Shown: positions 1-8,827 of the stretch, piece by piece
How positions within the stretch are numbered: position 1 is the stretch's first letter
How the letters are laid out: each line of letters begins with the position of its first letter
Source: Cytobacillus sp. FSL H8-0458
Lineage (GTDB): Bacteria > Bacillota > Bacilli > Bacillales > Cytobacillaceae
Length of the DNA: 64,000 bases
Assembly (NCBI RefSeq): GCF_038002165.1
Contig: NZ_JBBOBR010000001.1
Coordinates: forward strand, 434,001-498,000
Direction: 5' to 3'
Made by a program: the position numbers and the translations under genes
The notes under the pieces: model-generated
Told to the model about the DNA's origin: nothing
The model's database searches: none
What the model saw: the letters and a program-made list of their open reading frames with translations, nothing else

Positions 1-1
1 T

Positions 2-1642
2 GCTAAAGAAAAATTAAAATTTACTCCATTTAATGAACAGGAAATTGCCATGTACCAGGGCATTGTTAATTACAAAACTATTCCAGGCTATGGCGGCTTC
101 AGTGAAAAAATCATAAAAGATGCTGAAGAGAAGCTGGCGGCTGGCGGTACTTACAGTGTTCATAACTCTGAGTTCCTTACAGGGGCAAACATTTCAGTCT
201 GCCTCACAAAAGAATTTATGGATGCGGTTGAAAATGATGCAGAATATGAGCTTCGTTTCCCGGATGTTGAATCCTATGATGCCGAAACGATGAAAACATA
301 CAACGAAGAATGGCATAAAGTCGGTGATGTCAGAGAGTGGGAAAAACTAGGCTATAAAGTCCGCGTTCACCGTAAAATTAAAGCGAAAGAGCTTTGGAAC
401 CTGATTAACATCTGTGCAACATACTCAGCTGAACCAGGCATTTTCTTTATCGATAACGCAAACGACATGACGAATGCACAGGCTTACGGACAAAGGGTTG
501 TAGCTACAAACCCTTGTGGCGAGCAGCCTCTGGCGCCAAATTCTGTCTGCAACCTTGCAGCGGTGAATCTTGCAGAAATGGCAGATAAAGAAAATAAAAC
601 TGTTAATTTTGAAAAGCTGAAGCGTACTGTTGAAGTAGGTGTACGGATGCAGGACAATGTAATAGATGCTACACCATACTTCCTTGAAGAGAACAAAAAG
701 CAGGCATTAGGCGAGCGACGAGTTGGACTTGGCGTTATGGGTCTTCATGATCTGCTTATCTATTGTGAAACAGAATATGGATCTGAAGAAGGCAATGTGC
801 TGATTGATAAAGTCTTTGAGACTATTGCTACATCAGCATACAAAGCTTCTGTAAAGCTTGCGGAGGAAAAAGGAAGCTTCCCGTTCTTAACAGGTGACAG
901 TCCTGAAGAAACGAATCGTCTGCGAAAAGCTTTTACCGAAACAGGCTTCATGCAGAAAATGCCTGAGGATATCCGTGCTTCTATTTTAGAAAGCGGAATC
1001 CGCAATTCACATCTTCTAACCGTTGCTCCTACTGGATCCACAGGGACGATGGTTGGAGTTTCTACAGGCCTTGAACCATATTTCTCCTTCTCATACTTCA
1101 GAAGCGGCCGCTTAGGCAAGTTCATTGAAGTGAAGGCAGATATTGTTCAGGAATATTTAGACCGTAATCCGGATGCAGACCCTGATAATCTGCCTGAATG
1201 GTTTATAGCAGCGATGGATCTTGCTCCAGAAGCGCACGCAGATGTCCAATGTGTAATTCAGCGCTGGATCGACAGTTCGATCAGTAAAACTGTCAACGCA
1301 CCGAAAGGCTACAGTGTTGAACAGGTTGAGAAGGTGTATGAACGCTTATACCGCGGCGGAGCAAAGGGCGGAACAGTATATGTGGACGGATCACGCGATT
1401 CACAAGTATTGACACTGAAAGCTGAAGAGAATAGCTTTGATGGTACTGATACAGTCAAAAAAGAAAAATCAAAGCAGCATGTTGTGCTGGTTGATACAAT
1501 CAGTGACCTGCGTTCAACCGATGTAACAATCGGTTCAGAAGTAGGCAATACTTGCCCGGTATGCCGCAAAGGAAAAGTCAAAGAAATCGGCGGCTGCAAT
1601 ACTTGCACAAACTGTAATGCCCAGCTGAAATGCGGTTTATAA
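2..1642 (+). CDS. nrdJ: Vitamin B12-dependent (class II) ribonucleotide reductase, 3' part
   Basis: The 3' part of a gene that enters from the left edge: the frame is already open at base 2, so the ATG at 50 is an internal Met and not the start. Class II reductases use adenosylcobalamin to make dNTPs from ribonucleotides in the cytoplasm. The visible ~546 residues include NPCGEQPLAPNSVCN, the NPCGE active-site segment of the family, and a Cys-rich tail (CPVC then CNTCTNC, ending KCGL) typical of long Bacillus NrdJ proteins; these C-terminal cysteines are thought to re-reduce the active site. A repeat element and then a terminator follow the stop. The family is clear; full length cannot be seen. 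Confidence 0.93.
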   Translation, partial: AKEKLKFTPFNEQEIAMYQGIVNYKTIPGYGGFSEKIIKDAEEKLAAGGTYSVHNSEFLTGANISVCLTKEFMDAVENDAEYELRFPDVESYDAETMKTYNEEWHKVGDVREWEKLGYKVRVHRKIKAKELWNLINICATYSAEPGIFFIDNANDMTNAQAYGQRVVATNPCGEQPLAPNSVCNLAAVNLAEMADKENKTVNFEKLKRTVEVGVRMQDNVIDATPYFLEENKKQALGERRVGLGVMGLHDLLIYCETEYGSEEGNVLIDKVFETIATSAYKASVKLAEEKGSFPFLTGDSPEETNRLRKAFTETGFMQKMPEDIRASILESGIRNSHLLTVAPTGSTGTMVGVSTGLEPYFSFSYFRSGRLGKFIEVKADIVQEYLDRNPDADPDNLPEWFIAAMDLAPEAHADVQCVIQRWIDSSISKTVNAPKGYSVEQVEKVYERLYRGGAKGGTVYVDGSRDSQVLTLKAEENSFDGTDTVKKEKSKQHVVLVDTISDLRSTDVTIGSEVGNTCPVCRKGKVKEIGGCNTCTNCNAQLKCGL

Positions 1643-1646
1643 AAAT

Positions 1647-1885
1647 GGCTGTTTTCGCAAGGTTTGTTGCTATTTGTATATTATTTACTGAGTTGATTGG
1701 AGCGGAAGGTGCGAGATCCTCGAAAATGCATTCGCATTTTCTTCGTGCGGTGTTTACTCAAGGAAGCTTATTCAATGTCCTGCGGGAGTAGCGGGACAGG
1801 TGAGACCCGCGGTTCGCTGAGCATCCTGTAGCGGAAATCAACGGGCAACATTGATAGGTGAAAAACAACAATTTATACGAAAAGA
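1647..1885 (+). repeat. Dispersed Bacillaceae repeat, copy 1 (rearranged)
   Basis: This 239-bp non-coding block matches 22577-22786. Both start with GGCTGTTTTCGCAAGGTTTG, share a block ending GGAGCGGAAGGTGCGAGA, and share the 3' part from GAGCATCCTG through ATCAACGG to CAACATTGATAGG. Relative to copy 2, this copy carries about 60 extra bases after GTGCGAGA, including the small hairpin GAAAATGC-ATTC-GCATTTTC, and lacks the central G+C-rich hairpin. Short repeats with this GGAGCGGAAGGTGCGAGACTCC core are familiar from Bacillaceae genomes, but I know of no assigned function. It starts 5 bases after the nrdJ stop. Confidence 0.8.
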
Positions 1886-1916
1886 GCCATAAAAATAATA
1901 AATAAAACGAATGAGA

Positions 1917-1950
1917 GAAGATGGAAATAATTGTTCCGTCTTCTTTTTTT
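1917..1950 (+). terminator. Rho-independent terminator after nrdJ
   Basis: The stem GAAGATGGAA / TTCCGTCTTC (one G-T pair) is followed by seven or more T. It lies beyond the repeat and before splB, so it likely ends the nrdJ transcript. Confidence 0.75.
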
Positions 1951-2040
1951 GCTGTTGGATTATTTGGCTCATACTACAGTCATAGGGTTCAGCCGAAATT
2001 ATATAACGGCAGGACAAATTGACAAAGAGAGGTTAATCCA

Positions 2041-3066
2041 ATGAAGCCATTTATCCCTCAGCTAGTTTATATAGAGCCTCAAGCTCTTGAGTATCCATTA
2101 GGAAGAGAACTAAAGGGAAAATTTGAGAAAATGAATATAGAAATCAGGGAAACAACTTCACATAATCAGGTGAGGAATATTCCTGGCGATAATGAATTGC
2201 AGAAATACCGCAATGCTAAATCCACTTTAGTGGTAGGGATCAGACGTACTCTGAAATTTGATACATCCAAGCCTTCGGCAGAATACGCCATCCCCCTTGC
2301 TACTGGCTGCATGGGTCACTGTCATTATTGCTATTTACAAACCACACTTGGCAGCAAGCCGTATATTCGAACGTATGTAAACCTTGAAGAAATCTTTGAT
2401 CAGGCCTCTAAATATATGGAAGAGCGCAGCCCAGAGCTGACACGCTTTGAAGCAGCGTGTACTTCCGATATCGTAGGGATTGATCACCTGACCCATTCAC
2501 TGAAAAAAACGATTGAATACATCGGTCAGACTGAATACGGCCAGCTGCGGTTTGTCACCAAGTACCATCATGTCGATCATTTGCTGGATGCGAAACATAA
2601 TGGGAAAACCCGGTTCCGATTTAGTGTCAATTCCCGCTATGTTATAAAAAACTTTGAGCCTGGTACTTCCTCTTTTGATGACCGGCTTGAAGCTGCCCGA
2701 AAAGTAGCCAATGCCGGCTATCCGCTTGGCTTTATTGTAGCACCCATTTATATGCACGATGATTGGCGTGAAGGCTACCATGAACTGTTTCAAAGGTTAA
2801 GCAGTTCACTCGATGGCATCAATCTGAATGGCTTAACTTTCGAATTAATCCAGCATAGATTTACGAAACCGGCAAAAAAAGTAATTGAAAAACGCTACCC
2901 AAAAACAAAGCTTGAAATGGATGAAGAAAAGCGAAAATATAAGTGGGGAAGATATGGTATAGGCAAGTATGTTTATCCGACAGATGAAGCAAAAGATCTG
3001 GAACATACAATCAGGGAGTATATTCACTCCTATTTTCCAGAAGCAGAAGTGCAATATTTTACTTAA
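2041..3066 (+). CDS. splB: Spore photoproduct lyase
   Basis: Radical-SAM enzyme that reverses the thymine dimer 5-thyminyl-5,6-dihydrothymine (spore photoproduct) in germinating spores. The 341 residues match the usual length. The CX3CX2C iron-sulfur motif is at Cys90, Cys94 and Cys97 (TGCMGHCHYC). Cys140 in FEAAC is the expected counterpart of the B. subtilis H-atom donor Cys141. The ATG at 2041 follows GAGAGG at good spacing. It appears monocistronic, between a terminator and yqhO. In B. subtilis this gene is sigma-G dependent; I could not define a convincing sigma-G promoter here. B. subtilis splA is not visible upstream. Confidence 0.95.
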   Translation: MKPFIPQLVYIEPQALEYPLGRELKGKFEKMNIEIRETTSHNQVRNIPGDNELQKYRNAKSTLVVGIRRTLKFDTSKPSAEYAIPLATGCMGHCHYCYLQTTLGSKPYIRTYVNLEEIFDQASKYMEERSPELTRFEAACTSDIVGIDHLTHSLKKTIEYIGQTEYGQLRFVTKYHHVDHLLDAKHNGKTRFRFSVNSRYVIKNFEPGTSSFDDRLEAARKVANAGYPLGFIVAPIYMHDDWREGYHELFQRLSSSLDGINLNGLTFELIQHRFTKPAKKVIEKRYPKTKLEMDEEKRKYKWGRYGIGKYVYPTDEAKDLEHTIREYIHSYFPEAEVQYFT

Positions 3067-3171
3067 TTATGAAATTTTGCTTGTCAGCCGTACTAATTTA
3101 AAAAGCTCCTGATTAAAGATGTATAAGTAAAGGTTCCTCTATGAGCAAGTACATCGACAGGAGTGGCTTAC

Positions 3172-4056
3172 ATGTATATAGATGGTGTTTTTTCAGGAGG
3201 AGGCATCAAAGGATTTGCCTTAATCGGCGCATATGAAGCAGTTCATAAAAGGGGATTTCGCTTCAAGCGGGTTGCTGGTACAAGTGCAGGATCCATTGTG
3301 GCTGCTTTAATTGCTGCCAATTATACAAGTGAGGAAATATATCGGCTCGTCGATGAGTTTGATGTAAAAAAACTTCTTGATGAAAGAAAAAGCTTTATTC
3401 CCTTTGCAGTCGGAAAATGGCTTAATCTATATTGGCGGCTGGGTTTATATAAAGGATCCGAGCTGGAAACCTGGATGGCTAAAAAGCTGGCTGACAGGGG
3501 GATTAGAACCTTTTCAGATCTTCCGCCTCAATCGCTGAGAGTCATAGCGTCCGACCTGACAAATGGAAGATTGGTTGTACTGCCGGATGATCTTGTGCAT
3601 TATGGCATTGATCCAGCTTCATTTTCGGTAGCAAAAGCGATCAGGATGAGCTGCAGTCTTCCCTATTTTTTTGAACCGGTCAAGCTGAACGCATACAGCG
3701 GTTCCAGTGTCATTGTGGATGGAGGGGTTCTAAGCAATTTTCCCATGTGGCTTTTTGATAAGGAGAATGTGAAAAAGACCAGGCCAGTGCTCGGGATAAA
3801 GTTAAGTCATAACTTAAGCGAACGGCCCCCGAATAAGATCGACAACGCCATACAAATGTATGCGGCGCTTTTTGAAACGATGAAGGACGCGCATGATGCA
3901 AGATACATCTCGAGAAAACATGCACAAAATATTATTTTCATTCCAACTGATGGTGTACTGACTGCGGAATTTAATATAACCGAGCAGAAGAAAAAAGATC
4001 TTCTGGAGCACGGCAGGCAATGTGCGGAAAAGTTTTTTTCATCATGGAGCTATTAA
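3172..4056 (+). CDS. yqhO: Patatin-like phospholipase family protein (YqhO)
   Basis: Predicted serine acyl-hydrolase. The patatin fold signatures are all present: oxyanion-hole SGGGIKG (residues 8-14), nucleophile elbow GTSAG (Ser38) and the catalytic Asp in VDGGVLSN near residue 185. The frame is also open from a GTG at 3163, but the AGGAG box at 3158-3162 touches that codon and sits 9 bases before the ATG at 3172, so I use the ATG (294 aa). The 3' end contains a 19-bp tandem duplication over the stop codon. Convergent with yqhP across a shared terminator. Substrate is unknown. Confidence 0.88.
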   Translation: MYIDGVFSGGGIKGFALIGAYEAVHKRGFRFKRVAGTSAGSIVAALIAANYTSEEIYRLVDEFDVKKLLDERKSFIPFAVGKWLNLYWRLGLYKGSELETWMAKKLADRGIRTFSDLPPQSLRVIASDLTNGRLVVLPDDLVHYGIDPASFSVAKAIRMSCSLPYFFEPVKLNAYSGSSVIVDGGVLSNFPMWLFDKENVKKTRPVLGIKLSHNLSERPPNKIDNAIQMYAALFETMKDAHDARYISRKHAQNIIFIPTDGVLTAEFNITEQKKKDLLEHGRQCAEKFFSSWSY

Positions 4057-4077
4057 TTCATCATGGAGCTATTAATT
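4040..4077 (+). repeat. Tandem 19-bp duplication at the yqhO stop codon
   Basis: CATCATGGAGCTATTAATT occurs twice head to tail (4040-4058 and 4059-4077). The first copy holds the last codons and the TAA of yqhO, so the second copy is untranslated. Confidence 0.95.
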
Positions 4078-4115
4078 AGAAAGGTCAAGGGCTTTAAGTC
4101 AAACAATATATCAGC

Positions 4116-4153
4116 AAAAAATCGAGCCCGGATTAAAGGGAGGCTCGATTTTT
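4116..4153. terminator. Bidirectional terminator between yqhO and yqhP
   Basis: The stem AAAAATCGAGCC / GGCTCGATTTTT has an A-run on one side and a T-run on the other, so it can end both convergent transcripts. The yqhP stop codon lies in the loop. Confidence 0.85.
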
Positions 4154-4510
4154 CTTTTTGCCTTTTTTGCCTTCTATGACTGTCAAATGTGGAGAAGACT
4201 TTTTTTTGGACTTTTTAATGGAAGTAATGGAACCGACAGATCCCTTTCTGCCATTGGCAGAACCCGATTCTTTATTATTAAAGCGTCTTTTTGATTTTTT
4301 GGCTGCCTTTATAAAAGCTCGCTGCTCTCGCTTTGAGGGATTAAATTTGTTAAAGCGCTGAAAAAGAAAGTATACAACAGCTCCAATGATGACAATGACA
4401 GCTATTCTCTGCAAAAAACCGGCAGGATTTGAGATCAGGCTGACGGCAACTCCGATTACAGCTAGAATTATAAGACCGGAGACAATATAAAATGTAAATG
4501 GTTTTTTCAA
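4133..4510 (-). CDS. yqhP: YqhP / SA1362 family small membrane protein
   Basis: Protein of 125 residues with two N-terminal hydrophobic helices (about residues 6-25 and 34-50) and a long, very basic tail rich in Lys, Arg and Ser. It matches the YqhP/SA1362 family in architecture and position; function is unknown. The frame extends to a GTG at 4519, but that GTG lies inside the ribosome binding site GGGAGGTG. The TTG at 4510, six to seven bases after the GGAGG, is the better start (reading LKKPFTFYIV). It points away from the yqh genes downstream. Confidence 0.78.
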   Translation of the reverse strand: MKKPFTFYIVSGLIILAVIGVAVSLISNPAGFLQRIAVIVIIGAVVYFLFQRFNKFNPSKREQRAFIKAAKKSKRRFNNKESGSANGRKGSVGSITSIKKSKKKSSPHLTVIEGKKGKKKNRASL

Positions 4511-4947
4511 GAAAGCCACCTCCCTAAAAGCATGATGAGCAATTTTATAAGCTTTTAAACTCTATAAGCTAAAGTTTATCGAAATAATGATGAAATCTGT
4601 CTTTATTTTTTAATTTTCCTATTTCTTTACAATTTAAACAGAAGAGCATTAACTTTTAATAAGTCTTAGTAAGGTTTTCCAAAGTATCACGAAAATTGCT
4701 TATACTTAAATTTATGCTGTGCACCCCAGTCCCGGAACTTGCATAACCGGAAAAGCACAAAATTAAAGAGCTTCATCCTTAATTATTTTATTCGACTTAA
4801 AATCTCATAAAACCTCTATATAACAGGAAAATATATAAAAAATATGAACGGTTTTTGCAGTGGATATTATTCCGGCTGCTTTTATTTAAAATTGCATGCA
4901 ATGGAATAATTGTGTGTGGACATAATAGGAAAAGGAGGTGGCGCAAA
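4511..4947. other. 437-bp gap with no gene recognised (yqhQ absent)
   Basis: A+T-rich sequence between the divergent starts of yqhP and yqhR. In B. subtilis this is where yqhQ (DUF1385 membrane protein) sits. I find no long frame, no yqhQ remnant and no RNA motif. It must hold promoters for the flanking genes, but I could not fix a convincing -35/-10 pair. Confidence 0.6.
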
Positions 4948-5478
4948 GTGGCAGATGAAAAAGAGCGCTTGGAACAGGATCAAAGAGAAAAACCAATGTC
5001 TTTTATGACAATGGTGGTCATTACCGGACTGGTTGGAGGCATTCTTTGGAGCGGACTGGCCTATCTTGCTTATGTGTTTAATTTCACGGAAATTCGCCCT
5101 AATGTTATTCTGGAGCCCTGGACGATTGGAGCCTGGAAAGAGGGATGGCTTGGGACGCTGATTTCAATTTTCCTGATAGGGGGGATATCTATTATAGCTG
5201 CCCTTATCTATTATGCAGCGCTGCGGAAATTTCAAAGTATTTTCGTGGGGGCTGGCTATGGAGTTGCCCTTTTTTTACTGGTGTTTTTTGTACTCAATCC
5301 AATCTTCCCTGGAATTAGCCCGTTTTGGGATCTTGAGCGAAATACGATTATTACATCACTTTGTTTCTATATTTTATTTGGTGTGTTTGTAGGATATTCC
5401 ATTTCATATGAAGCTCAGGAACTGAAAGGCAAAACCGAAGATGAAAAAAAGGCCCGCACAGATCCGGATTTAATCTGA
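4948..5478 (+). CDS. yqhR: YqhR family membrane protein
   Basis: Predicted membrane protein of 176 aa with four hydrophobic segments separated by short loops and charged ends (N-term ADEKERLEQDQREK, C-term KGKTEDEKKARTDPDL). The long frame runs back to 4855, but a strong AAAGGAGGTG at 4931-4940 sits 7 bases before the GTG at 4948, which I take as the start. Position upstream of aroQ matches B. subtilis yqhR. Function is unknown. Confidence 0.8.
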   Translation: MADEKERLEQDQREKPMSFMTMVVITGLVGGILWSGLAYLAYVFNFTEIRPNVILEPWTIGAWKEGWLGTLISIFLIGGISIIAALIYYAALRKFQSIFVGAGYGVALFLLVFFVLNPIFPGISPFWDLERNTIITSLCFYILFGVFVGYSISYEAQELKGKTEDEKKARTDPDLI

Positions 5479-5690
5479 TGAAAATATGCTCATAAATTAT
5501 CAAAGCAGAAATGGCAATTATTTTCGAGCGATGATAAAGAAAATAATGCGAAAAGCGCTATACATCAGAACTGTATGAAATTTTGCTTTATGATAGAATG
5601 TTCTTAAATGGGCATTCTTTTTCAGTGCTGTCAGCAGGAAGTTAAAAAGAAGGAAAAGCCCGTAAGCAATTGTTTAAAAGGGGGTTGAAT

Positions 5691-6137
5691 ATGGGGAAAA
5701 TACTCCTGTTAAATGGGCCGAATTTAAACCTGCTCGGCAAAAGGGAACCTGGTGTTTATGGAAAAGAAACACTCGACCAGCTGGAACAAAATATGAAAGC
5801 ATTGGGTGCTTCATATGAGACAGAGGTGACCTGTTTTCAGTCAAATCACGAAGGGGAGCTCATTGACAAGCTTCACCTTGCCAATGAAGATGGCACACAG
5901 GGGATAATTTTCAATCCCGGGGCATTTACCCATTATAGTTACGCAATAAGGGATGCTGTTGCAGGAATCCAGGTTCCTGTGATCGAAGTACATATTTCTA
6001 ATGTTCATGCAAGGGAAGAATTCAGGCATATTTCTGTCATTGCACCCGCTGCAATGGGCCAAATAGTCGGCCTCGGCTTTAAAGGGTATGAACTGGCACT
6101 TTATGCATTAATGGATTTTGACAAGGGGAGAGGATAA
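5691..6137 (+). CDS. aroQ: Type II 3-dehydroquinate dehydratase
   Basis: Shikimate-pathway enzyme turning 3-dehydroquinate into 3-dehydroshikimate. It has 148 aa, the normal type II size. It carries the N-terminal [19 protein letters not shown] with the catalytic Tyr, the [10 protein letters not shown] segment and the [15 protein letters not shown] region with the active-site His. The ATG at 5691 follows AAAGGGGG; an upstream in-frame codon at 5670 has no such site. The stop is one base before the next gene start, so it is co-transcribed with the Xaa-Pro peptidase and probably efp. Confidence 0.95.
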   Translation: MGKILLLNGPNLNLLGKREPGVYGKETLDQLEQNMKALGASYETEVTCFQSNHEGELIDKLHLANEDGTQGIIFNPGAFTHYSYAIRDAVAGIQVPVIEVHISNVHAREEFRHISVIAPAAMGQIVGLGFKGYELALYALMDFDKGRG

Positions 6138-6138
6138 A

Positions 6139-7200
6139 ATGGAGAAAATTCAAAAATTACGTGCACGCTTTTCAGAGTCAGGGATAGATGGGATGCTGAT
6201 TACCAGCAATTACAATCGCCGTTATATGACTGGTTTTACCGGTTCATCTGGCGTGGTTCTAATCAGTGCGGATAAAGCACTCTTTATAACCGATTTCCGC
6301 TACACGGAACAGGCTGCTAAACAATGTGAAGGATATGAAATTGTGAAGCATACTGGTGCCATTCCGGAAGAAGTCGCCAAACAGGCAGAACTGCTTGGGA
6401 TTAAAAAGCTTGGTTTTGAAGAGAATCATGTGACCTTTTCATCCTATAAAGCCTATGAAAAAGCTGTTCAGCTTGAGCTAGTCCCTGTTTCTGACACTAT
6501 TGAAAAGTTACGCTTGATAAAGGACGATTCAGAGATTAAGATAATAAAGGTGGCGGCAGACATTGCAGATGCTGCGTTTAAACATATTCTCGATGTCATT
6601 CGGCCAGGCATTACGGAACTGGAAGTTTCGAATGAATTAGAATTCTTTATGAGAAAAGCGGGTGCAGATTCATCATCGTTTGACATTATCGTAGCATCCG
6701 GGTACCGTTCGGCTCTGCCGCATGGAGTTGCAAGTGATAAGGTTATTGAAAAAGGCGATTTTGTCACTCTGGACTTCGGCGCTTACTATAAGGGGTATGT
6801 TTCAGATATTACCCGCACAGTTGCTGTTGGAGAACCGGAAGATAAGCTGAAAGAAATCTATACAGTTGTGCAGGAAGCTCAGGAGCGGGGGATGGAAGGC
6901 ATCAAACCTGGAATGAGCGGCAAAGAAGCAGATGCCTTAACTCGTGACTATATTGCTGGTAAAGGCTATGGCGAATATTTTGGCCATTCTACCGGACACG
7001 GCATCGGCCTTGAAGTGCATGAAGGGCCCGCATTATCATTTAAGTCTGATGTTATCCTTGAACCTGGAATGATTGTAACGGTGGAGCCTGGCATTTACAT
7101 ACCGGGACTTGGCGGTGTCCGCATTGAGGATGATACAGTCATAACAAATGATCATAATGAAACGCTTACTCATTCTACTAAAGAATTGATTATTCTTTAA
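6139..7200 (+). CDS. papA: Xaa-Pro peptidase family protein (YqhT / PapA)
   Basis: M24-family metallopeptidase of 353 aa, predicted to remove an N-terminal residue before proline. An N-terminal creatinase-like domain (about 1-130) precedes the pita-bread catalytic domain. The five metal ligands are visible in order: Asp in LDFGAYYKG, Asp in SDITRTV, His in GHGIGLEVHEG, Glu in VTVEPGIY and Glu in GVRIEDD. The ATG at 6139 follows AGGGGAGAGG; the frame continues upstream to 6118 inside aroQ. Its place beside efp is conserved in Bacillaceae. Confidence 0.92.
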   Translation: MEKIQKLRARFSESGIDGMLITSNYNRRYMTGFTGSSGVVLISADKALFITDFRYTEQAAKQCEGYEIVKHTGAIPEEVAKQAELLGIKKLGFEENHVTFSSYKAYEKAVQLELVPVSDTIEKLRLIKDDSEIKIIKVAADIADAAFKHILDVIRPGITELEVSNELEFFMRKAGADSSSFDIIVASGYRSALPHGVASDKVIEKGDFVTLDFGAYYKGYVSDITRTVAVGEPEDKLKEIYTVVQEAQERGMEGIKPGMSGKEADALTRDYIAGKGYGEYFGHSTGHGIGLEVHEGPALSFKSDVILEPGMIVTVEPGIYIPGLGGVRIEDDTVITNDHNETLTHSTKELIIL

Positions 7201-7225
7201 TTGTACACATTAGGAGGACAAACTT

Positions 7226-7783
7226 ATGATTTCAGTAAACGATTTTCGTACGGGATTGACGATTGAAGTTGATAACGGCATTTGGCGCGTAATGGATTTC
7301 CAGCACGTTAAACCAGGAAAAGGAGCGGCTTTTGTACGTTCCAAATTGCGCAACCTTCGCACAGGTGCGATTCAGGAAAAAACCTTCCGTGCAGGTGAAA
7401 AAGTAGGGAAGGCACAGATCGATAACCGTAAAATGCAGTACCTTTATGCAAATGGAGATCAGCATGTTTTCATGGACAATGAGTCTTATGAGCAAATCGA
7501 GCTGCCTGCATCAGCAATTGAGTATGAATTAAAGTTTTTAAAAGAAAACATGGAAGTTGCTATTATGCTTTATCAGGGCGAGTCTCTTGGAATCGAACTT
7601 CCTAACTCTGTTGAGCTTACAGTAACGGAAACAGAACCAGGCATTAAAGGGGATACTGCATCCGGCGGAACAAAGCCTGCAACAGTTGAAACCGGCCTGA
7701 TTGTGCAAGTTCCTTTCTTTGTAAACGAAGGGGATAAACTGATCATCAATACAACTGATGGTTCATACGTATCGCGTGCGTAG
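7226..7783 (+). CDS. efp: Translation elongation factor P
   Basis: Relieves ribosomes stalled at polyproline stretches. The 185 residues have the usual three beta-barrel domains. Lys32 in [10 protein letters not shown] is at the tip of domain I, the position that is post-translationally modified (5-aminopentanol type in B. subtilis). AGGAGG lies just before the ATG. Last gene of the aroQ-papA-efp run, followed by a strong terminator. Confidence 0.97.
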   Translation: MISVNDFRTGLTIEVDNGIWRVMDFQHVKPGKGAAFVRSKLRNLRTGAIQEKTFRAGEKVGKAQIDNRKMQYLYANGDQHVFMDNESYEQIELPASAIEYELKFLKENMEVAIMLYQGESLGIELPNSVELTVTETEPGIKGDTASGGTKPATVETGLIVQVPFFVNEGDKLIINTTDGSYVSRA

Positions 7784-7787
7784 TTTT

Positions 7788-7817
7788 AAAAAAATCCCGA
7801 GAAATCGGGATTTTTTT
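7788..7817. terminator. Bidirectional terminator after efp
   Basis: AAAAAAATCCCGA, loop GAAA, TCGGGATTTTTTT. It has T-runs in both directions and its right edge overlaps the stop codon of the reverse small ORF. Confidence 0.9.
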
Positions 7818-7983
7818 ATCCTTTATATTTCCTGCCTTCAGCGCCGGGGGATATGTCCGTGTCATTGCGATTATTATAATCAGGATCAGATGTGGGAGCA
7901 GTTCTGTTATCGCGGGTTCCGCCCAGATAAGCCCTGTCGCCTTTTTTCTGGTTTTTTAAAAATTCATCTAAATTTTCATTCAT
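7816..7983 (-). CDS. Small hypothetical hydrophilic protein, 55 aa
   Basis: Short reverse-strand frame of 55 codons. The ATG at 7983 is preceded by AGAGGT with 7 bases spacing, and the stop lies exactly at the efp terminator, which is bidirectional. The product begins MNENLDEFLKNQKKGDRAYL and is rich in Asp, Asn, Arg and Gly, with no membrane segment or Cys; it looks soluble and partly disordered. I do not recognise a family. Proper start signal and terminator make it a plausible real gene, but length alone does not prove it. Confidence 0.55.
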   Translation of the reverse strand: MNENLDEFLKNQKKGDRAYLGGTRDNRTAPTSDPDYNNRNDTDISPGAEGRKYKG

Positions 7984-8066
7984 CCTATAACCTCTTTTCT
8001 ATAAAATTGCTCAGTGTCACCTTATTAGTATTTGCTTCTTCACTGTGATTATAAGCCGAAGATTTC

Positions 8067-8753
8067 CTAGCTGTAATAGATGAACTCGGCCGTGATGCGG
8101 CTTTCAATTTCTATGGTGCCCGGCTGGATAGGTGTGCTTGCGGCACTTTTAACAAAAGTGGAGGATTGAAAAGAAACAGGCTGCTCAATGCCTAAAGTTC
8201 CTTCCGTAATCGATACTGGAGTGCTGATTAATTGTACTCTTAGTGCAGCAGCGATTGTTTCTGCCTTTTTGTAAGCATCCAATACGGCCATGCTTAATGC
8301 CTGCTGGTAGAATTCCGGCTGGTTTTCAGTTTCGAAAGTAATTCCTCTAACCGTATTTGCGCCGTTTTCCACTCCCGTATCCACAACAAGTCCTGTATTT
8401 TCTATTTCATCGATCGTAATGGCGAGTATATGCTCAACCCTGTACCCTCGGAAAATTTGCTTGCCATCCACAAAATCATACTGAGGAAAAATAGTGAATT
8501 CAGACGTTTGAATTTGCTTATCTGTAATTCCAATGGCATTAAGCGACTTTTTGACATTTGAAATGGCAGCTGCATTCTGCTCCTGTGCTTTCTGAAGCTC
8601 CCGGTCTTCTGTTAAAACTCCCAGCTTTATATTAGCCTGATCAGGCTGTACAGCTAACTTTCCTTCACCTGAAACCCTTAAAGTATTTGTCTTGGACCTT
8701 TCATGGCTTCCAGTCTGCAGAGTATTGCGGACAAATGGCTGATAATAATACAT
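8067..8753 (-). CDS. SIMPL domain-containing protein (DUF541)
   Basis: Protein of 228 aa whose core matches the SIMPL/DUF541 family: LRVSGEGKLAVQPDQANIKLGV near residue 25, then GITDKQIQTSEFTIFPQYDF and the late AYKKAETIAAAL helix. No signal peptide is evident here, although many relatives are exported. SIMPL proteins form multimeric rings but their role is not settled. The start (ATG at 8753) has only a weak GCGGGG-like site. It lies in the same direction as the alkaline phosphatase gene just upstream; no function is inferred from that. Confidence 0.8.
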   Translation of the reverse strand: MYYYQPFVRNTLQTGSHERSKTNTLRVSGEGKLAVQPDQANIKLGVLTEDRELQKAQEQNAAAISNVKKSLNAIGITDKQIQTSEFTIFPQYDFVDGKQIFRGYRVEHILAITIDEIENTGLVVDTGVENGANTVRGITFETENQPEFYQQALSMAVLDAYKKAETIAAALRVQLISTPVSITEGTLGIEQPVSFQSSTFVKSAASTPIQPGTIEIESRITAEFIYYS

Positions 8754-8827
8754 AACTTTCGGACCCCGCTTTCATGAATGTATCTTTCTAGAATTACGCG
8801 GGAGAAAGAGAGAAAATGCGTAGAACA

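Noticed and set aside
1951..2040. Sigma-G promoter for splB
   Set aside because: CATACTA at about 1970 fits the -10, but no acceptable -35 lies 17-18 bp upstream, so it is not listed.
7758..8048. 96-codon forward frame after efp
   Set aside because: It starts inside efp, crosses the efp terminator and overlaps the better supported reverse 55-aa gene.
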